DNA from: Photorhabdus akhurstii | GTDB lineage: Bacteria > Pseudomonadota > Gammaproteobacteria > Enterobacterales > Enterobacteriaceae | Length of the DNA: 64,000 nt | NCBI RefSeq assembly: GCF_018448925.1 | Contig: NZ_RCWE01000002.1 | Span: 62,001 to 126,000, forward strand | Direction of reading: 5' to 3' | Shown here: positions 12,481 to 22,502 of the stretch, piece by piece | Numbering within the stretch: the first letter of the stretch is position 1 | Layout: every line of letters begins with the position of its first letter | Notes under the pieces: model-generated | Databases searched by the model: none | Told to the model about the DNA's origin: nothing | Seen by the model: the letters and a program-made list of their open reading frames with translations, nothing else | Made by a program: the position numbers and the translations under genes

Positions 12481-12777
12481 TTAGTGTTTATAGTTGATTT
12501 CTCGCTGGTGACGGATAGCCAAAATGTAACGCGTATTACTTCCGGGAAGTTCTCTGTATAACAATATATAGCCTGTACCACCAAAAGGGATAATTAACTC
12601 AAAGAGTGGATAAATTTCTGTTGGCCGTCCAGATAAGACGTTAGATTCCAGTGCTTGGATGTGTTTGCTAATGATACTAAGTGCCGACTTCGCAGCAACT
12701 GTATCGCGTTGATATAAGAAATCAATAAGACGATTTATATCTCTTGTTGCTGCGGGAGTGACTATTACAGATGGCAT
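12481..12777 (-). CDS. RelE/ParE-family toxin
   Basis: This 98-residue protein opens with PSVIVTPAATRDINRLIDFL and ends with GYILLYRELP...YILAIRHQREINY, the strand pattern of the RelE/ParE toxin fold. Members either cut mRNA on the ribosome (RelE) or poison gyrase (ParE); the sequence alone does not decide which. Its start overlaps the end of the upstream antitoxin gene by 13 bases, the usual coupling for type II toxin-antitoxin pairs. No truncation is visible. Confidence 0.85.
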   Translation of the reverse strand: MPSVIVTPAATRDINRLIDFLYQRDTVAAKSALSIISKHIQALESNVLSGRPTEIYPLFELIIPFGGTGYILLYRELPGSNTRYILAIRHQREINYKH

Positions 12778-13055
12778 TCAGGTGGCTCCTTATCCTCGCC
12801 ACGTACAATCGCATCCAGCCAATTACAAAGTTCACTGCCAGTTAAATGTAAACCGGTGGCTTCATATTCTAACCAAGCGTTTTCGGCATCACGTAAAAAT
12901 TGTTGTCTGGCCTCCAAAGTATCAATTTCACTTTCGATTGAACGTACCATAAGCGAATGGGCAGAAATACCTTGCGTGTCAGCCAACGCTTTAATGCGTG
13001 TTTTTAACCCTTCATCTAAGCGAAGGGTTATTGTCTGTTTCGTTTGTTTATGCAT
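12765..13055 (-). CDS. Ribbon-helix-helix antitoxin
   Basis: This 96-residue protein starts at the ATG at 13055, preceded by AGAAAGG; the longer frame upstream has no site and reads through the likely operator. The first part, TKQTITLRLDEGLKTRIKAL, is a typical ribbon-helix-helix DNA-binding segment. The acidic C-terminal part would wrap the toxin. Its stop overlaps the toxin start. The antitoxin is expected to repress its own operon through the palindrome at 13092-13107. Confidence 0.83.
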   Translation of the reverse strand: MHKQTKQTITLRLDEGLKTRIKALADTQGISAHSLMVRSIESEIDTLEARQQFLRDAENAWLEYEATGLHLTGSELCNWLDAIVRGEDKEPPECHL

Positions 13056-13091
13056 AACCTTTCTCACAATGATATCACTAGTAACACAAAT

Positions 13092-13107
13092 GCTATCATT
13101 AGATAGC
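13092..13107. promoter_or_regulatory. Probable operator of the toxin-antitoxin operon
   Basis: GCTATC-ATTA-GATAGC is a perfect palindrome lying 37 bases upstream of the antitoxin start, inside the expected promoter region. Position and symmetry fit autoregulation by the ribbon-helix-helix antitoxin. Confidence 0.55.
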
Positions 13108-13168
13108 GAGCATAACAACATTTCAGGATGTAATACATCGCACGGTTATGTGAAGAGTTCTGCGTTTG

Positions 13169-14194
13169 TTATTTAATTTCCAGCGTATCGTACCCCCGCC
13201 AGCGATAATTCATCACTGATAAGGTCCAGAACAGAACAAAAATCCCGACAACCCAAAAACCAACATTGCCCATATTGTCATTTAATGCCCCGATAGTGTT
13301 CCAGAAAACGCCATGCAAACCCCACTGTTCAGCGATAAGCCCAAGCGCTTCCAGCCCACCGATGAACAGTGCTACAGCAACGGAAGCCGCGGTAATGGTC
13401 ATGTTGTAATAGAGTTTGCGTGTCGGTTGGGAAAACGCCCAACCATAGGCACCCACCATTACAAAATTATCCAGTGAGTCGATGAGTGCCATACCGCTGG
13501 TAAATAGCGCCGGGAATACCATCAACGACCACAGAGGAAGCCCACTGAGAGAGCCGGCGGCAGATATGCTTAATAGCCCAACTTCGGTAGCGGTGTCGAA
13601 ACCCAATCCAAACAGAAAACCGACCAAATACATATGCCAGCTTTTGCTTACCAGTCGGAAGACTGAGTGAAACAGGCGCGTCATGATCCCCCCCGGCGTC
13701 GTTTCTAGTACAGTCAAATCACTTTTAGCCAGATTTCTGCCACGTTTGATCTCCTGAAACTTCTGATAAACGCTTTTTAATATCAGCAAATTAATTAGTG
13801 CTATTGCTAGCAGAAAGCAGGCCGAAACTAAGGTACCGGCAATGCCGCCATAGTCATGAATCCAGCCCATTTGATCTTTAAACGCCATAGAGGTTAGGAC
13901 GATGGCGAAGCAGGCCAGAATAACAATGGTGGAATGCCCAAGAGAAAAGAATGCGCCGACAGCAATAGGTGATTTACCCTGTTGCATCAATTTACGGGTG
14001 ACGTTATCAATGGCTGCGATGTGATCAGCGTCGACCGCATGGCGCAGTCCATAACCGTAAGCCAGCAGGGCCGCCCCCATCATAACCGCATGATGACGGA
14101 AAGCGATAAATGCCCAAACCCAAGCCAGTATGTTGGCGGCAATCAAAACAACCAGAAGAGATACAGCACGTTTTTTATCCGTTAAATTATTCAT
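13169..14194 (-). CDS. NiCoT-family nickel/cobalt transporter
   Basis: This 341-residue integral membrane protein has about eight hydrophobic segments and belongs to the HoxN/NixA nickel-cobalt transporter family. The signature HAVDADHIAAIDNVTR (an HX4DH motif, about residues 52-67) and LGFDTATEVGLL are both present. It lies immediately beside the urease operon and is divergent from it, so the likely role is to supply nickel for the urease active site. Nickel specificity is inferred from this context and is not proven by the sequence. Confidence 0.93.
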   Translation of the reverse strand: MNNLTDKKRAVSLLVVLIAANILAWVWAFIAFRHHAVMMGAALLAYGYGLRHAVDADHIAAIDNVTRKLMQQGKSPIAVGAFFSLGHSTIVILACFAIVLTSMAFKDQMGWIHDYGGIAGTLVSACFLLAIALINLLILKSVYQKFQEIKRGRNLAKSDLTVLETTPGGIMTRLFHSVFRLVSKSWHMYLVGFLFGLGFDTATEVGLLSISAAGSLSGLPLWSLMVFPALFTSGMALIDSLDNFVMVGAYGWAFSQPTRKLYYNMTITAASVAVALFIGGLEALGLIAEQWGLHGVFWNTIGALNDNMGNVGFWVVGIFVLFWTLSVMNYRWRGYDTLEIK

Positions 14195-14585
14195 ATATGG
14201 AATACCTGTAAATCTGTAAATGTAAAACCCGTCTTACGGGTGATTGCTAGAAGTCCAAAAAAACAGTAAGTATTTTCTGACTTCATGACCTATAATTTTT
14301 TTACCAAGTGGGCATACTAATCAGCTTGTAATATTACCTTGGATAAATTTAAATAAGAGGTAAGAGGACTAACCTGTGTTGAAAAGAATGATCTTAATTG
14401 ACATATTATGGTCTTTGTGTCAAAGATTTTTTGCTAAAAGATTATCTAAATCAATATTCGGATAGGGACAGCAGCTTTTGAATAAAGTCTGTTGGAAAAA
14501 TTGTATTAAGTTATATATTGACATATAAGTTATATATTGACATAGCAGTGTGGCCGTATGGAATAACCAATGATTAGGGGGCTTT
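14195..14585. promoter_or_regulatory. Divergent control region of the nickel transporter and urease
   Basis: These 391 bases separate the NiCoT gene from ureA. The clear feature is the tandem 19-base repeat at 14507-14544. A run of six G (AGGGGGGC) just before the ureA ATG is its ribosome binding site. No NikR-type palindrome was recognised. Confidence 0.5.
14507..14544 (+). repeat. Perfect tandem 19-base repeat upstream of ureA
   Basis: TAAGTTATATATTGACATA occurs twice head to tail with no gap. Each copy contains TTGACA, a perfect -35 hexamer. The second copy ends about 41 bases before the ureA start. It may duplicate a promoter or a regulator site for the urease operon. Confidence 0.7.
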
Positions 14586-14888
14586 ATGCAATTAACACCA
14601 AGGGAAATCGAAAAACTCATGGTATATACACTGGCTGATGTCGCATTAAAGCGTAAGTCTCGCGGTTTAAAACTCAATTATCCTGAAGCCGTTGCGATTA
14701 TTACTGCGGCTGCATTGGAAGGCGCCAGAGAGGGGAAAACATTGGAAGAAGTGATGGATGATTCCAGACATGTTCTGACTAAAGAGGATGTGATGGATGG
14801 CGTCGCTGATCTTATTCCGCATGTACAGGTTGAAGCAATATTTACTGATGGTAGTCGTTTGGTCACTGTGCATGATCCCATTCAATGA
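14586..14888 (+). CDS. ureA: Urease subunit gamma
   Basis: This 100-residue protein is the small gamma subunit of urease, a nickel enzyme that hydrolyses urea to ammonia and carbamate. The opening [20 protein letters not shown] and the later [13 protein letters not shown]...EGAR are nearly invariant in the family. It is the first gene of the ureABCEFGD operon. Separate gamma, beta and alpha genes match the usual bacterial three-subunit arrangement. Confidence 0.98.
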   Translation: MQLTPREIEKLMVYTLADVALKRKSRGLKLNYPEAVAIITAAALEGAREGKTLEEVMDDSRHVLTKEDVMDGVADLIPHVQVEAIFTDGSRLVTVHDPIQ

Positions 14889-14979
14889 TTGCTGAAACAA
14901 ATTGTAAATAGCAGGAAAAATTATCTAGACAAAATATTAACTTATGTCTTGACTCACGTCTTAACGTGGAGATTTTCCG

Positions 14980-15369
14980 ATGGAAAAAAATAATAAAGAA
15001 GATGTTACTCCGTTGGGGGGGTATATTCTGGCTAAAGACCCGATCTCCTTTAATGAAGATCGTCCGGTTATTCAATTAAAAGTTCGTAATTCAGGTGATC
15101 GCCCTATTCAGGTGGGATCTCATTTCCATTTTTTTGAAGTAAATAAAGCTTTGCAATTTAATCGTGCGGCTGCGTTTGGTAAACGACTTAATATCACAGC
15201 AACAACTGCTATCCGTTTTGAACCCGGTGATGAAATCGAGGTGTCATTAATCCCGATTGGCGGGAAACAAAACGTTTATGGATTTAATAATTTAGTCGAT
15301 GGTTGGGCGGGTAAAAGTCAGGTTGTTATTGATGAGCCTGTGGAGAAAACCTGGTTACATGCCGGATAG
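14980..15369 (+). CDS. ureB: Urease subunit beta
   Basis: This 129-residue beta subunit carries the conserved [17 protein letters not shown] and RFEPGD blocks. The N-terminus is about 20 residues longer than the shortest bacterial forms and begins with a charged stretch. The gene starts 91 bases after ureA with GGAG upstream of the ATG. Confidence 0.97.
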   Translation: MEKNNKEDVTPLGGYILAKDPISFNEDRPVIQLKVRNSGDRPIQVGSHFHFFEVNKALQFNRAAAFGKRLNITATTAIRFEPGDEIEVSLIPIGGKQNVYGFNNLVDGWAGKSQVVIDEPVEKTWLHAG

Positions 15370-15436
15370 TAGAATCGAATAAATTCAAGGTAGAGTTGAC
15401 GAACGTCGGAAAATCTTTCGAACAAAGGAATAAACT

Positions 15437-17152
15437 ATGCCAACTATTTCCCGACAGGAATATGTAGGTCTTTTTGGCCCGACGACCGGCGATAAGATCC
15501 GCTTGGGTGATACCAATCTATTTATTGAAATTGAAAAAGATCTGCGTGGCTATGGTGATGAATCGGTCTATGGCGGAGGTAAATCGCTGCGTGATGGTAT
15601 GGGTGCGGATAACCGTATGACCAGCGAAAACGTATTAGATTTGGTCATCACCAGCGTTACTATTTTAGATGCCCGGCAAGGCGTCATTAAAGCGGATGTC
15701 GGCATAAAAGGGGGACGTATTGTCGGGATAGGTAAAAGTGGTAATCCTAACATGATGAATGGCGTTACCCCCGGTATGGTGGTTGGTGTTAGTACTGATG
15801 CTATATCTGGCGAGCATCTCATCCTCACGGCTGCTGGTATTGATACCCATATTCACTTTATTTCTCCTCAACAGGCTGAACATGCTTTATCCAATGGGGT
15901 GACGACTTTCTTTGGCGGTGGTGTTGGCCCCACTGACGGCACTAATGGCACCACTGTCACCGCCGGTCCGTGGCATATCCATCGCATGTTGCGTGCTTTT
16001 GAAAGTTTACCGGTTAACGTAGGTATTTTGGGAAAAGGCCATGCTGCGGTGGCTATGCCGCTGGTTGAGCAGATCAAAGCGGGCGTTGCCGGGTTGAAAG
16101 TGCACGAAGACTGGGGCGCAACTAACTCCGCGTTGCGTAATGCCTTACGTGTAGCGGATGAAATGGATATCCAAGTCGCAGTGCATACTGATAGCCTGAA
16201 TGAAGGCGGTTATGTTGAAGATACCATCGACGCTTTTGAAGGTCGCACCATTCATACTTTCCACACCGAAGGCGCCGGTGGCGGACATGCACCGGATATC
16301 ATTAAAGTTGCCAGCCAGATGAATGTGTTGCCTAGCTCGACTAATCCCACACTGCCTTACGGTATCAATAGCCAGGCGGAACTGTTTGATATGATTATGG
16401 TTTGCCATAACCTTAATCCTAAAGTACCGGCTGATGTGGCATTTTCGGAAAGCCGTGTGCGTCCAGAGACCATTGCTGCGGAGAATGTGTTGCACGATAT
16501 GGGCGTATTGTCGATGTTTTCCAGTGATTCTCAAGCAATGGGGCGAGTGGGAGAAAACTGGCTACGCGTGATGCAGACTGCCCATGCCATGAAAGCGGCA
16601 CGTGGCAAGTTGCCGGAAGATGCAGCACATAACGACAACTTCCGTGTATTACGTTACGTCGCCAAAATTACGATTAACCCGGCCATTGCTCAGGGCATAA
16701 GTCACGTGCTCGGTTCGGTTGAAGTGGGAAAAATGGCTGATCTTGTGCTGTGGGAGCCACGTTTTTTTGGCGTAAAACCTAAGTTGGTCATTAAAGGCGG
16801 TATGATTAATTGGGCGGTGATGGGGGACCCAAATGCTTCACTGCCGACGCCGCAGCCGACATTTTATCGTCCTATGTTTGGCGCATTGGGCAAAACCCTT
16901 CAGGAAACCTGTGTTACTTTTGTATCCCAGGCGGCGATGGAACTGGGGGTAAAAGAGAGCCTTGGTTTGGAACGTCAAGTTATGGCGGTGCGCAACTGCC
17001 GGGCTATCTCTAAGAAAGACATGGTGCGTAATGCTGAAACGCCCGCAATTGAAGTGGATGCAGAAACCTTTTCTGTCAAGGTGAATGGTGAATATGCCAC
17101 TGTAAAACCGGTCAGGACAGTCGCGCTCAATCAGCGCTATTTCTTTAGTTAA
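15437..17152 (+). CDS. ureC: Urease subunit alpha (catalytic)
   Basis: This 571-residue catalytic subunit has the carbamylated nickel-bridging lysine (Lys221 in GLKVHEDWG), the nickel-binding histidines in DTHIHFISP, and [12 protein letters not shown]. The flap cysteine and catalytic histidine are Cys323-His324 in MVCHNLNP. Most ureases have CHHL here; the Asn variant resembles Yersinia ureases (from memory). Active-site Asp in [12 protein letters not shown] is present, so the enzyme should be active. Confidence 0.98.
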   Translation: MPTISRQEYVGLFGPTTGDKIRLGDTNLFIEIEKDLRGYGDESVYGGGKSLRDGMGADNRMTSENVLDLVITSVTILDARQGVIKADVGIKGGRIVGIGKSGNPNMMNGVTPGMVVGVSTDAISGEHLILTAAGIDTHIHFISPQQAEHALSNGVTTFFGGGVGPTDGTNGTTVTAGPWHIHRMLRAFESLPVNVGILGKGHAAVAMPLVEQIKAGVAGLKVHEDWGATNSALRNALRVADEMDIQVAVHTDSLNEGGYVEDTIDAFEGRTIHTFHTEGAGGGHAPDIIKVASQMNVLPSSTNPTLPYGINSQAELFDMIMVCHNLNPKVPADVAFSESRVRPETIAAENVLHDMGVLSMFSSDSQAMGRVGENWLRVMQTAHAMKAARGKLPEDAAHNDNFRVLRYVAKITINPAIAQGISHVLGSVEVGKMADLVLWEPRFFGVKPKLVIKGGMINWAVMGDPNASLPTPQPTFYRPMFGALGKTLQETCVTFVSQAAMELGVKESLGLERQVMAVRNCRAISKKDMVRNAETPAIEVDAETFSVKVNGEYATVKPVRTVALNQRYFFS

Positions 17153-17227
17153 TCTATTTTTTACTGCCGGTCAGAGAATATGTTTCTGGCCGGATTAACC
17201 GATCCATGCGTTCAGAGGATTAATCTT

Positions 17228-17824
17228 ATGATTGTTATTGAACAGATTCTTGGTAATGCCAAAAAGGATGTTTTCTGGCGAGATCGCTTGCAAGGGATCT
17301 CGCCGGATATCTTGGTGCTTTCGCAATGGGAAGCGCAAAAAAGCCGTTGTCGTAAATCTACCCTTAACGGATTGGATTTAGGTATTTCCCTTGACCGTCA
17401 TCAAGTATTGTCTGATGGTGACGTTTTATTGTGGGACGAAGCTAAAGGACTGGCGGTTATTGTTCAAATGAGCTTGCGTGATGTGATGGTTATTCATCTG
17501 AAATCATTACTGTCATTAGATTTAGAGACGGTAATGAAAACCAGCTTCGAACTTGGTCATGCTTTAGGTAATCAGCATTGGAAGTCAGTGATTAAAAACA
17601 ACCAGATTTATATTCCGCTGACAGTCTCAACTAAGGTCATGGATTCAGTCATGAAAACCCACGGTTTTCATGCCTTGCCTTACTCCTTTGTTAAAGGTGA
17701 AGAGATATTGCCTTCTCTTAACAACTCAGAAGCTCGCTTATTATTCGGTGGTGCTGAGGATTCCGCGACACACGTTCATGTCGATAATACATTTCTGAAC
17801 CAGCATGTGATTAAACTAAAATGA
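17228..17824 (+). CDS. ureE: Urease nickel-delivery chaperone UreE
   Basis: This 198-residue protein is the metallochaperone that brings nickel to the apo-urease. The start at 17228 has AGAGGA upstream; the frame is open for 48 bases further but without support. The C-terminal end has only a small HVHVDN motif and not the long histidine-rich tail found in several enterobacterial UreE proteins, so its nickel-storage capacity should be lower. It overlaps ureF by four bases. Confidence 0.95.
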   Translation: MIVIEQILGNAKKDVFWRDRLQGISPDILVLSQWEAQKSRCRKSTLNGLDLGISLDRHQVLSDGDVLLWDEAKGLAVIVQMSLRDVMVIHLKSLLSLDLETVMKTSFELGHALGNQHWKSVIKNNQIYIPLTVSTKVMDSVMKTHGFHALPYSFVKGEEILPSLNNSEARLLFGGAEDSATHVHVDNTFLNQHVIKLK

Positions 17825-18507
17825 ACGCTCTCCGCTTAATCAGGATCATGCAGTTTGCTGATTCAGTATTGCCTGTTGGCGCGTTTTCTTTTTCAAACGG
17901 TCTGGAATCGGCCATTCAGAGCAAAATCGTGTATGACGTGGCAACGTTAAGCGAGTTCACGCGCACAGCGTTGTTACAGGCGGTAAGTAGTGATGGCCGC
18001 GCAGTTGTGGCCGCGTGTCAGGCGCTGAATAGTGGGCAACATGATGCCGCTATCACCCATGATTGGGCGGTATTTAATCGCAAATTAAATGAAGAAAGTC
18101 GCACAATGGTCACGCGGATGGGGAAAAAATTAGCGGAGATGGCAGTTGAAGTCACTGGTGAATCGTTAATTGCATGGTGGTTAGCACAAATAAAGAGCGA
18201 TATTGCCGCCGGTACCTATCCGATTACTTTGGCGGTTGTCATGAGTGCATTGGGTGCGGCTCCACGTGAAGTGATCGTCATGCATCAATATGGCGTTGCA
18301 ATGACGATACTTAGTGCGGCTATACGCCTGATGCGTGTTACCCATATAGAAATTCAACGTATCTTGTTCTCATTGAATCAAGATATCGAACTGTTTTGTG
18401 ATGAGGCGGAAAAGGGAGGGATTGAACAGATGACATCTTATGCACCTATAACCGATGTTCTGGCAGCGCTTCACGTTAGCGCGTTTACCCGGCTGTTCAG
18501 TAATTAA
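17821..18507 (+). CDS. ureF: Urease accessory protein UreF
   Basis: This 228-residue all-helical protein begins with [24 protein letters not shown]-like text (split here as [20 protein letters not shown]), the hallmark of UreF. UreF works with UreD and UreG in the GTP-driven activation complex that carbamylates the active-site lysine and inserts nickel. The ATG overlaps the ureE stop (ATGA), showing translational coupling. Confidence 0.96.
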   Translation: MNALRLIRIMQFADSVLPVGAFSFSNGLESAIQSKIVYDVATLSEFTRTALLQAVSSDGRAVVAACQALNSGQHDAAITHDWAVFNRKLNEESRTMVTRMGKKLAEMAVEVTGESLIAWWLAQIKSDIAAGTYPITLAVVMSALGAAPREVIVMHQYGVAMTILSAAIRLMRVTHIEIQRILFSLNQDIELFCDEAEKGGIEQMTSYAPITDVLAALHVSAFTRLFSN

Positions 18508-18559
18508 CTTGATCCTGATATCGCTTTTAACCACCTCTTAATCGTGTGAGGAAATCCCT

Positions 18560-19195
18560 GTGAAAAAAATTACCCGAATTGGCATTGGCGGTCCGGTGGG
18601 TTCAGGCAAGACGGCCGTTATTGAAGTGATCACACCTATCTTGATCCAGCGCGGAATAAAACCTCTGATTATCACCAATGATATTGTTACCACTGAGGAT
18701 GCTAAACAGGTTAAACGTACTTTGAAGGGCATTTTAGATGAAGAAAAGATACTTGGCGTGGAAACCGGTGCTTGCCCTCATACCGCGGTGCGCGAAGATC
18801 CCAGTATGAATATTGCCGCGGTAGAGGAGATGGAAGCGCGTTTTCCTGACAGCGACGTTGTGTTAATTGAAAGTGGTGGTGATAACCTGACACTCACTTT
18901 TAGTCCGGCTTTGGCAGATTTTTATATTTATGTGATTGATGTCGCTGAAGGGGAGAAAATCCCGCGCAAGAACGGACCGGGTTTGGTACAGGCTGATATT
19001 CTGGTGATCAACAAAATTGATTTAGCGCCTTATGTTGGCGCCAGCTTGGCGGTGATGGAGCATGACACTCAAGTTGTACGTGGTCAGCGTCCTTATATCC
19101 TTACCAATTGCAAAACCGGAGAGGGTGTTGAAACGTTGGTAAATATGATCATGCGTGATTTCCTGTTTACCCATTCATTACAGGCGACGCAATGA
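18560..19195 (+). CDS. ureG: Urease accessory GTPase UreG
   Basis: This 211-residue SIMIBI-class GTPase has a P-loop GGPVGSGKT (about residues 10-18) and the nickel-binding CPH motif in GACPHTAVREDPS. VVLIESGGDNLT is the Walker B area and VINKIDLAP the NKxD base-recognition motif. It supplies the energy for nickel insertion. It starts 52 bases after ureF and overlaps ureD by four bases. Confidence 0.98.
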   Translation: MKKITRIGIGGPVGSGKTAVIEVITPILIQRGIKPLIITNDIVTTEDAKQVKRTLKGILDEEKILGVETGACPHTAVREDPSMNIAAVEEMEARFPDSDVVLIESGGDNLTLTFSPALADFYIYVIDVAEGEKIPRKNGPGLVQADILVINKIDLAPYVGASLAVMEHDTQVVRGQRPYILTNCKTGEGVETLVNMIMRDFLFTHSLQATQ

Positions 19196-20157
19196 CTTCC
19201 ACCAGCTCACCGCAAAATATCGGAGATGCATGTCAATGGGCGAATAATCTTGGTGTCAACGCGCCGGAACTTGCACGATTTCAGGATGAACCGCCTCAAA
19301 TGGCAAGCGGTGATGTCGGTAAAAGTGGCTATCTGCGGTTGGGATTTGCCCGGCGTGGTGATCGTAGTATTTTGGCGCAAATGAAACGCCGGGTGCCTTA
19401 TTTAGTGCAGCGGGCGCTGTATTGGGATGAGGCTTTACCGCAGATGCCGTGTGTATTTATGATCTCCACGTCGGGATGTATCTTGCAAGGGGATAGATTG
19501 GCGCTGGACATTCATGTCGCTCCAGAGGCGTTTGGTCATGTCACCACCCAATCGGCGACTAAGATTCATTCGATGGAGAATAACTACGCGGCGCAAGTAC
19601 AAACTATCCAGATAGAGCAGGGAGGCTATCTGGAAATGATGCCCGATCCGATTATACCTCACAGTGGTTCTCGGTTTATTACCGACACTCAGATAACCAT
19701 TCATCCGACCGCCACATTGATTTATTCTGAAATTATTATGTCCGGTCGCAAATACCACCTTGCTGATCAGGGGTTTAAATTTGATGTTTATTCATCACGT
19801 ATTACGGCAACTGATTTTGATGGCAAGGTATTGTTTACAGAGCGTTATGTACTGGAGCCTAAAAAACAACCGTTGAACAGCGTAGGGGTGATGGGGCCGT
19901 TCCATGTGTTCGGAAACGTGATCTTGCTGACACCTCAGGTTCACCATGATCGTATTCTGGCGCGAATGACTCCTCAGTACGATGCTGAAACGGGTATAGC
20001 GAGTGGTACCAGTCGTTTACCTAATCAGTGTGGTCTAATCTTTAAGGTATTGGGAAAAGAAACTTATCAAGTTAAAGCGGGTATTCGTCTTTTTTGGCGT
20101 ATAGCCCGTGAGGAGATCCTTGGTGTTACGTTACCTGAGCCGTTTATCTGGCGATAA
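19192..20157 (+). CDS. ureD: Urease accessory protein UreD (UreH)
   Basis: This 321-residue protein is the scaffold that binds apo-urease first and recruits UreF and UreG. Conserved blocks include VFMISTSGCILQGDRL and TQSATKIHSME. Here ureD is the last gene, giving the order ureABCEFGD seen in Yersinia rather than the ureDABCEFG order of Klebsiella. The stop codon lies inside the left arm of an inverted repeat. Confidence 0.96.
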   Translation: MTSTSSPQNIGDACQWANNLGVNAPELARFQDEPPQMASGDVGKSGYLRLGFARRGDRSILAQMKRRVPYLVQRALYWDEALPQMPCVFMISTSGCILQGDRLALDIHVAPEAFGHVTTQSATKIHSMENNYAAQVQTIQIEQGGYLEMMPDPIIPHSGSRFITDTQITIHPTATLIYSEIIMSGRKYHLADQGFKFDVYSSRITATDFDGKVLFTERYVLEPKKQPLNSVGVMGPFHVFGNVILLTPQVHHDRILARMTPQYDAETGIASGTSRLPNQCGLIFKVLGKETYQVKAGIRLFWRIAREEILGVTLPEPFIWR

Positions 20158-20192
20158 AACCTGGGATGAAAATCTGTTTCAGGTTTTATCGC
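20151..20192. terminator. 13-bp inverted repeat at the end of the urease operon
   Basis: GCGATAAAACCTG (20151-20163) pairs exactly with CAGGTTTTATCGC (20180-20192). The ureD stop codon sits in the left arm. No T-run follows on either strand, so it may be a Rho-assisted end or an mRNA stem. The right arm sequence is repeated again about 75 bases downstream inside the end of uspE. Confidence 0.55.
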
Positions 20193-20228
20193 CAAATGGA
20201 TGATTATCATACTATTACTCTATTACTA

Positions 20229-21173
20229 TCACTCTTTAGCGGCTTTAACTGGGCATTCAAAACCATCAGGTTTTATCGCCAAAAGGTCACATTTAAGCTG
20301 GTCGATCACATGTTCTGCGGTATTTCCCAGAAAAGCGGCGGATAGCCCAGTTCTGCCAAGGATACCAAAAACAATAATACCCGCATTCATCTCATCACAC
20401 ATTTTGGGAATAACACTCTCCGGTAGTCCTTCATTGATATGAGTATATTTTTCATCAATACAGAATTTTTGGCGCAATTCTTTCATGGCAATAAGATGCT
20501 GGCCACGTAGAGCATGGTTATAAACACTTGGGTCGAAATCGGGTAATTCAATGGCGATATTCAGTGGCGCGACAGGATAAGCGCTGACCAAATGAATTTC
20601 TGGGTTTTTCATGACTTGATTTGCCAGTTCCTGAGTTTCCTTAACCAGTTTCAGGTTCAGCTCATGATGATATGACTCTTCATTAGACAAATTGACTGCG
20701 ACTACAACGGAGCCTTGGTCTGGCCATATCTGATCTTTGACCATCCATACTGGGCATGGGCATTTACGGAGTAACTGCCAGTCGAGTGGGGTAACAATCA
20801 AGGAGCCTAGCTTGTCATGTTTATGCGTCATTTTCAGAAGTAAGTCGTGATTACCTGTAATGACCTCCTGGATAATCGCTTCATAAGGTCGATTATGCCA
20901 TACCACTTTTATTTCAATATCAATACCGGCTTCCAGATAGTAGTACGCTTGTTGTTTAAGCCAGGCAGTGCGTTGGCTGGTAACCCCTTTACGCATAGCA
21001 CTAGCTTCTTTTGGGGAGAGTAAGGTGGTCATTTCATAAGAAAGATCATAAATGGGCAAGAAAGCTTTAATCCGGCCACCGTTGCGTTGCACTATATAAA
21101 CTGCGCGTCTTAATGCCGGTTGATCGTCCTGACTTGGGTCAATTACAACTAAAAGGTTTTGATAGTTTGCCAT
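20229..21173 (-). CDS. uspE: Universal stress protein E
   Basis: This 314-residue protein has two tandem Usp domains, as in E. coli UspE (YdaA). It opens with [20 protein letters not shown] and ends with [20 protein letters not shown] and [10 protein letters not shown]. The start at 21173 has GAGGATACC upstream; an earlier in-frame codon lacks this. UspE links stress survival, motility and adhesion in E. coli. It lies next to fnr as in E. coli and is transcribed in the same direction, 135 bases downstream. Confidence 0.96.
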   Translation of the reverse strand: MANYQNLLVVIDPSQDDQPALRRAVYIVQRNGGRIKAFLPIYDLSYEMTTLLSPKEASAMRKGVTSQRTAWLKQQAYYYLEAGIDIEIKVVWHNRPYEAIIQEVITGNHDLLLKMTHKHDKLGSLIVTPLDWQLLRKCPCPVWMVKDQIWPDQGSVVVAVNLSNEESYHHELNLKLVKETQELANQVMKNPEIHLVSAYPVAPLNIAIELPDFDPSVYNHALRGQHLIAMKELRQKFCIDEKYTHINEGLPESVIPKMCDEMNAGIIVFGILGRTGLSAAFLGNTAEHVIDQLKCDLLAIKPDGFECPVKAAKE

Positions 21174-21308
21174 AATGGTATCCTCACAGAGGCTAGACAA
21201 AACACGCTTCAATACTCACGTTTCAATACTAAAGATAAACCAATATAAGCAAACCGAACAGGTCAGAGGAGAACCAGATCAACAAAATAAGATGATCTGG
21301 TTTTAAGA

Positions 21309-22064
21309 TCAGGTAATTGAAACAGATTTTTTTCCGACTAATTCAGACAACTTATCCATGTCTTCAATCGTGATGTATTTACCTTTTACACCGAGAGTAT
21401 TGTTTTTCTGGAAACGCCCAAGCAGACGACTAATAGTTTCAACAGTTAAACCGAGGTAATTACCAATATCACTGCGGGTCATGGTTAAACGGAATTCTCT
21501 TGGTGAGAAACCACGCTGAGCGAAACGACGAGAGAGATTATAAATGAATGCAGCTAGCCGTTCTTCGGCGTTTTTCTTAGACAACAGCAATATCATCTCT
21601 TGGTCGCCCTTAATTTCCCCACTCATTAGGCGCATCATCTGCTGGCGAAGATTAGGCATTTTTCCAGACAGGTCATCCAATGTTTCAAACGGAATTTCAC
21701 AGACCATTGATGTTTCCAGAGCCTGAGCAAAACTTGGATGTTTAGTGTTAAGAATAGCGTCAAAACCGACTAAATCCCCTGCGAGGTGGAAACCTGTAAT
21801 TTGCTCATCACCTTCTTCGGTGATAGTGTAGCTTTTAATTGTGCCAGAACGGATAGCATAAAGAGATTTCAACTCATCGCCTGCTTTAAATAATGTTTGC
21901 CCTTTCTGGATAGGTTTCTTACGCTCAATGATATTATCAAGCTGGTCAAGCTCGTGCTCATTCAGGGTAAAAGGAATGCATAGCTGGTTAATGCTGCAAT
22001 CCTGGCAGTGGATCGCACAACCACCAGACTGGATTCGACGAATAACACGTTTTTCCTGGATCAT
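21309..22064 (-). CDS. fnr: FNR, oxygen-sensing transcription regulator
   Basis: This 251-residue CRP/FNR-family regulator holds a [4Fe-4S] cluster that is lost in oxygen. The ligands Cys20, Cys23 and Cys29 are present in [14 protein letters not shown], with Cys122 in SMVCEIPF. The DNA-reading helix [13 protein letters not shown] near the C-terminus is identical in kind to that of E. coli. It switches on anaerobic respiration genes. The protein is nearly full identity with E. coli FNR over the effector domain, as remembered. Confidence 0.98.
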   Translation of the reverse strand: MIQEKRVIRRIQSGGCAIHCQDCSINQLCIPFTLNEHELDQLDNIIERKKPIQKGQTLFKAGDELKSLYAIRSGTIKSYTITEEGDEQITGFHLAGDLVGFDAILNTKHPSFAQALETSMVCEIPFETLDDLSGKMPNLRQQMMRLMSGEIKGDQEMILLLSKKNAEERLAAFIYNLSRRFAQRGFSPREFRLTMTRSDIGNYLGLTVETISRLLGRFQKNNTLGVKGKYITIEDMDKLSELVGKKSVSIT

Positions 22065-22502
22065 ATGGCATGCTCATTTGAAATATTCATATCCTTCAAC
22101 TTTAGCATTTCTTGATGATTCTGGTAAGAGCTATAATGGTTTTCTGCAATTTATTCGAGAAAATGTACTACCTTATATATTAACTATAAGAAATTGTTAC
22201 ATTACCGTAAAGTTAATGTTCGATCATTGCCATAGCAAGATTATATTCAATATCAGCGTCTTGAGTTTAGTAAAGAGTTTCTCCTTTATCCACCTATGGC
22301 AAGCCCTATTTTTACGTTCTCCATAGCAATTATCTTTTAAAATCTATCTATTTTTTATTTTTCTGACAAGTCAGATTATGGCTCCATATAAAGGTTTATA
22401 GAGAAATAAGACAAGTCTGAAAACATGGTTTGAATTTAAGAGCCTATTTTTGATTTTATTCCTAAATACAACTAGTTAAATAATAAGGTAAATTGCCTTT
22501 TT
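22065..22502. other. AT-rich region upstream of fnr
   Basis: About 440 bases hold the fnr promoter region and then AT-rich DNA leading to gene remnants. No gene or clear FNR box was recognised. Confidence 0.45.

Noticed and set aside
16145-16534. 129-codon minus-strand frame inside ureC
   Set aside because: It is the shadow of the strongly conserved ureC gene; its codons follow ureC wobble positions.
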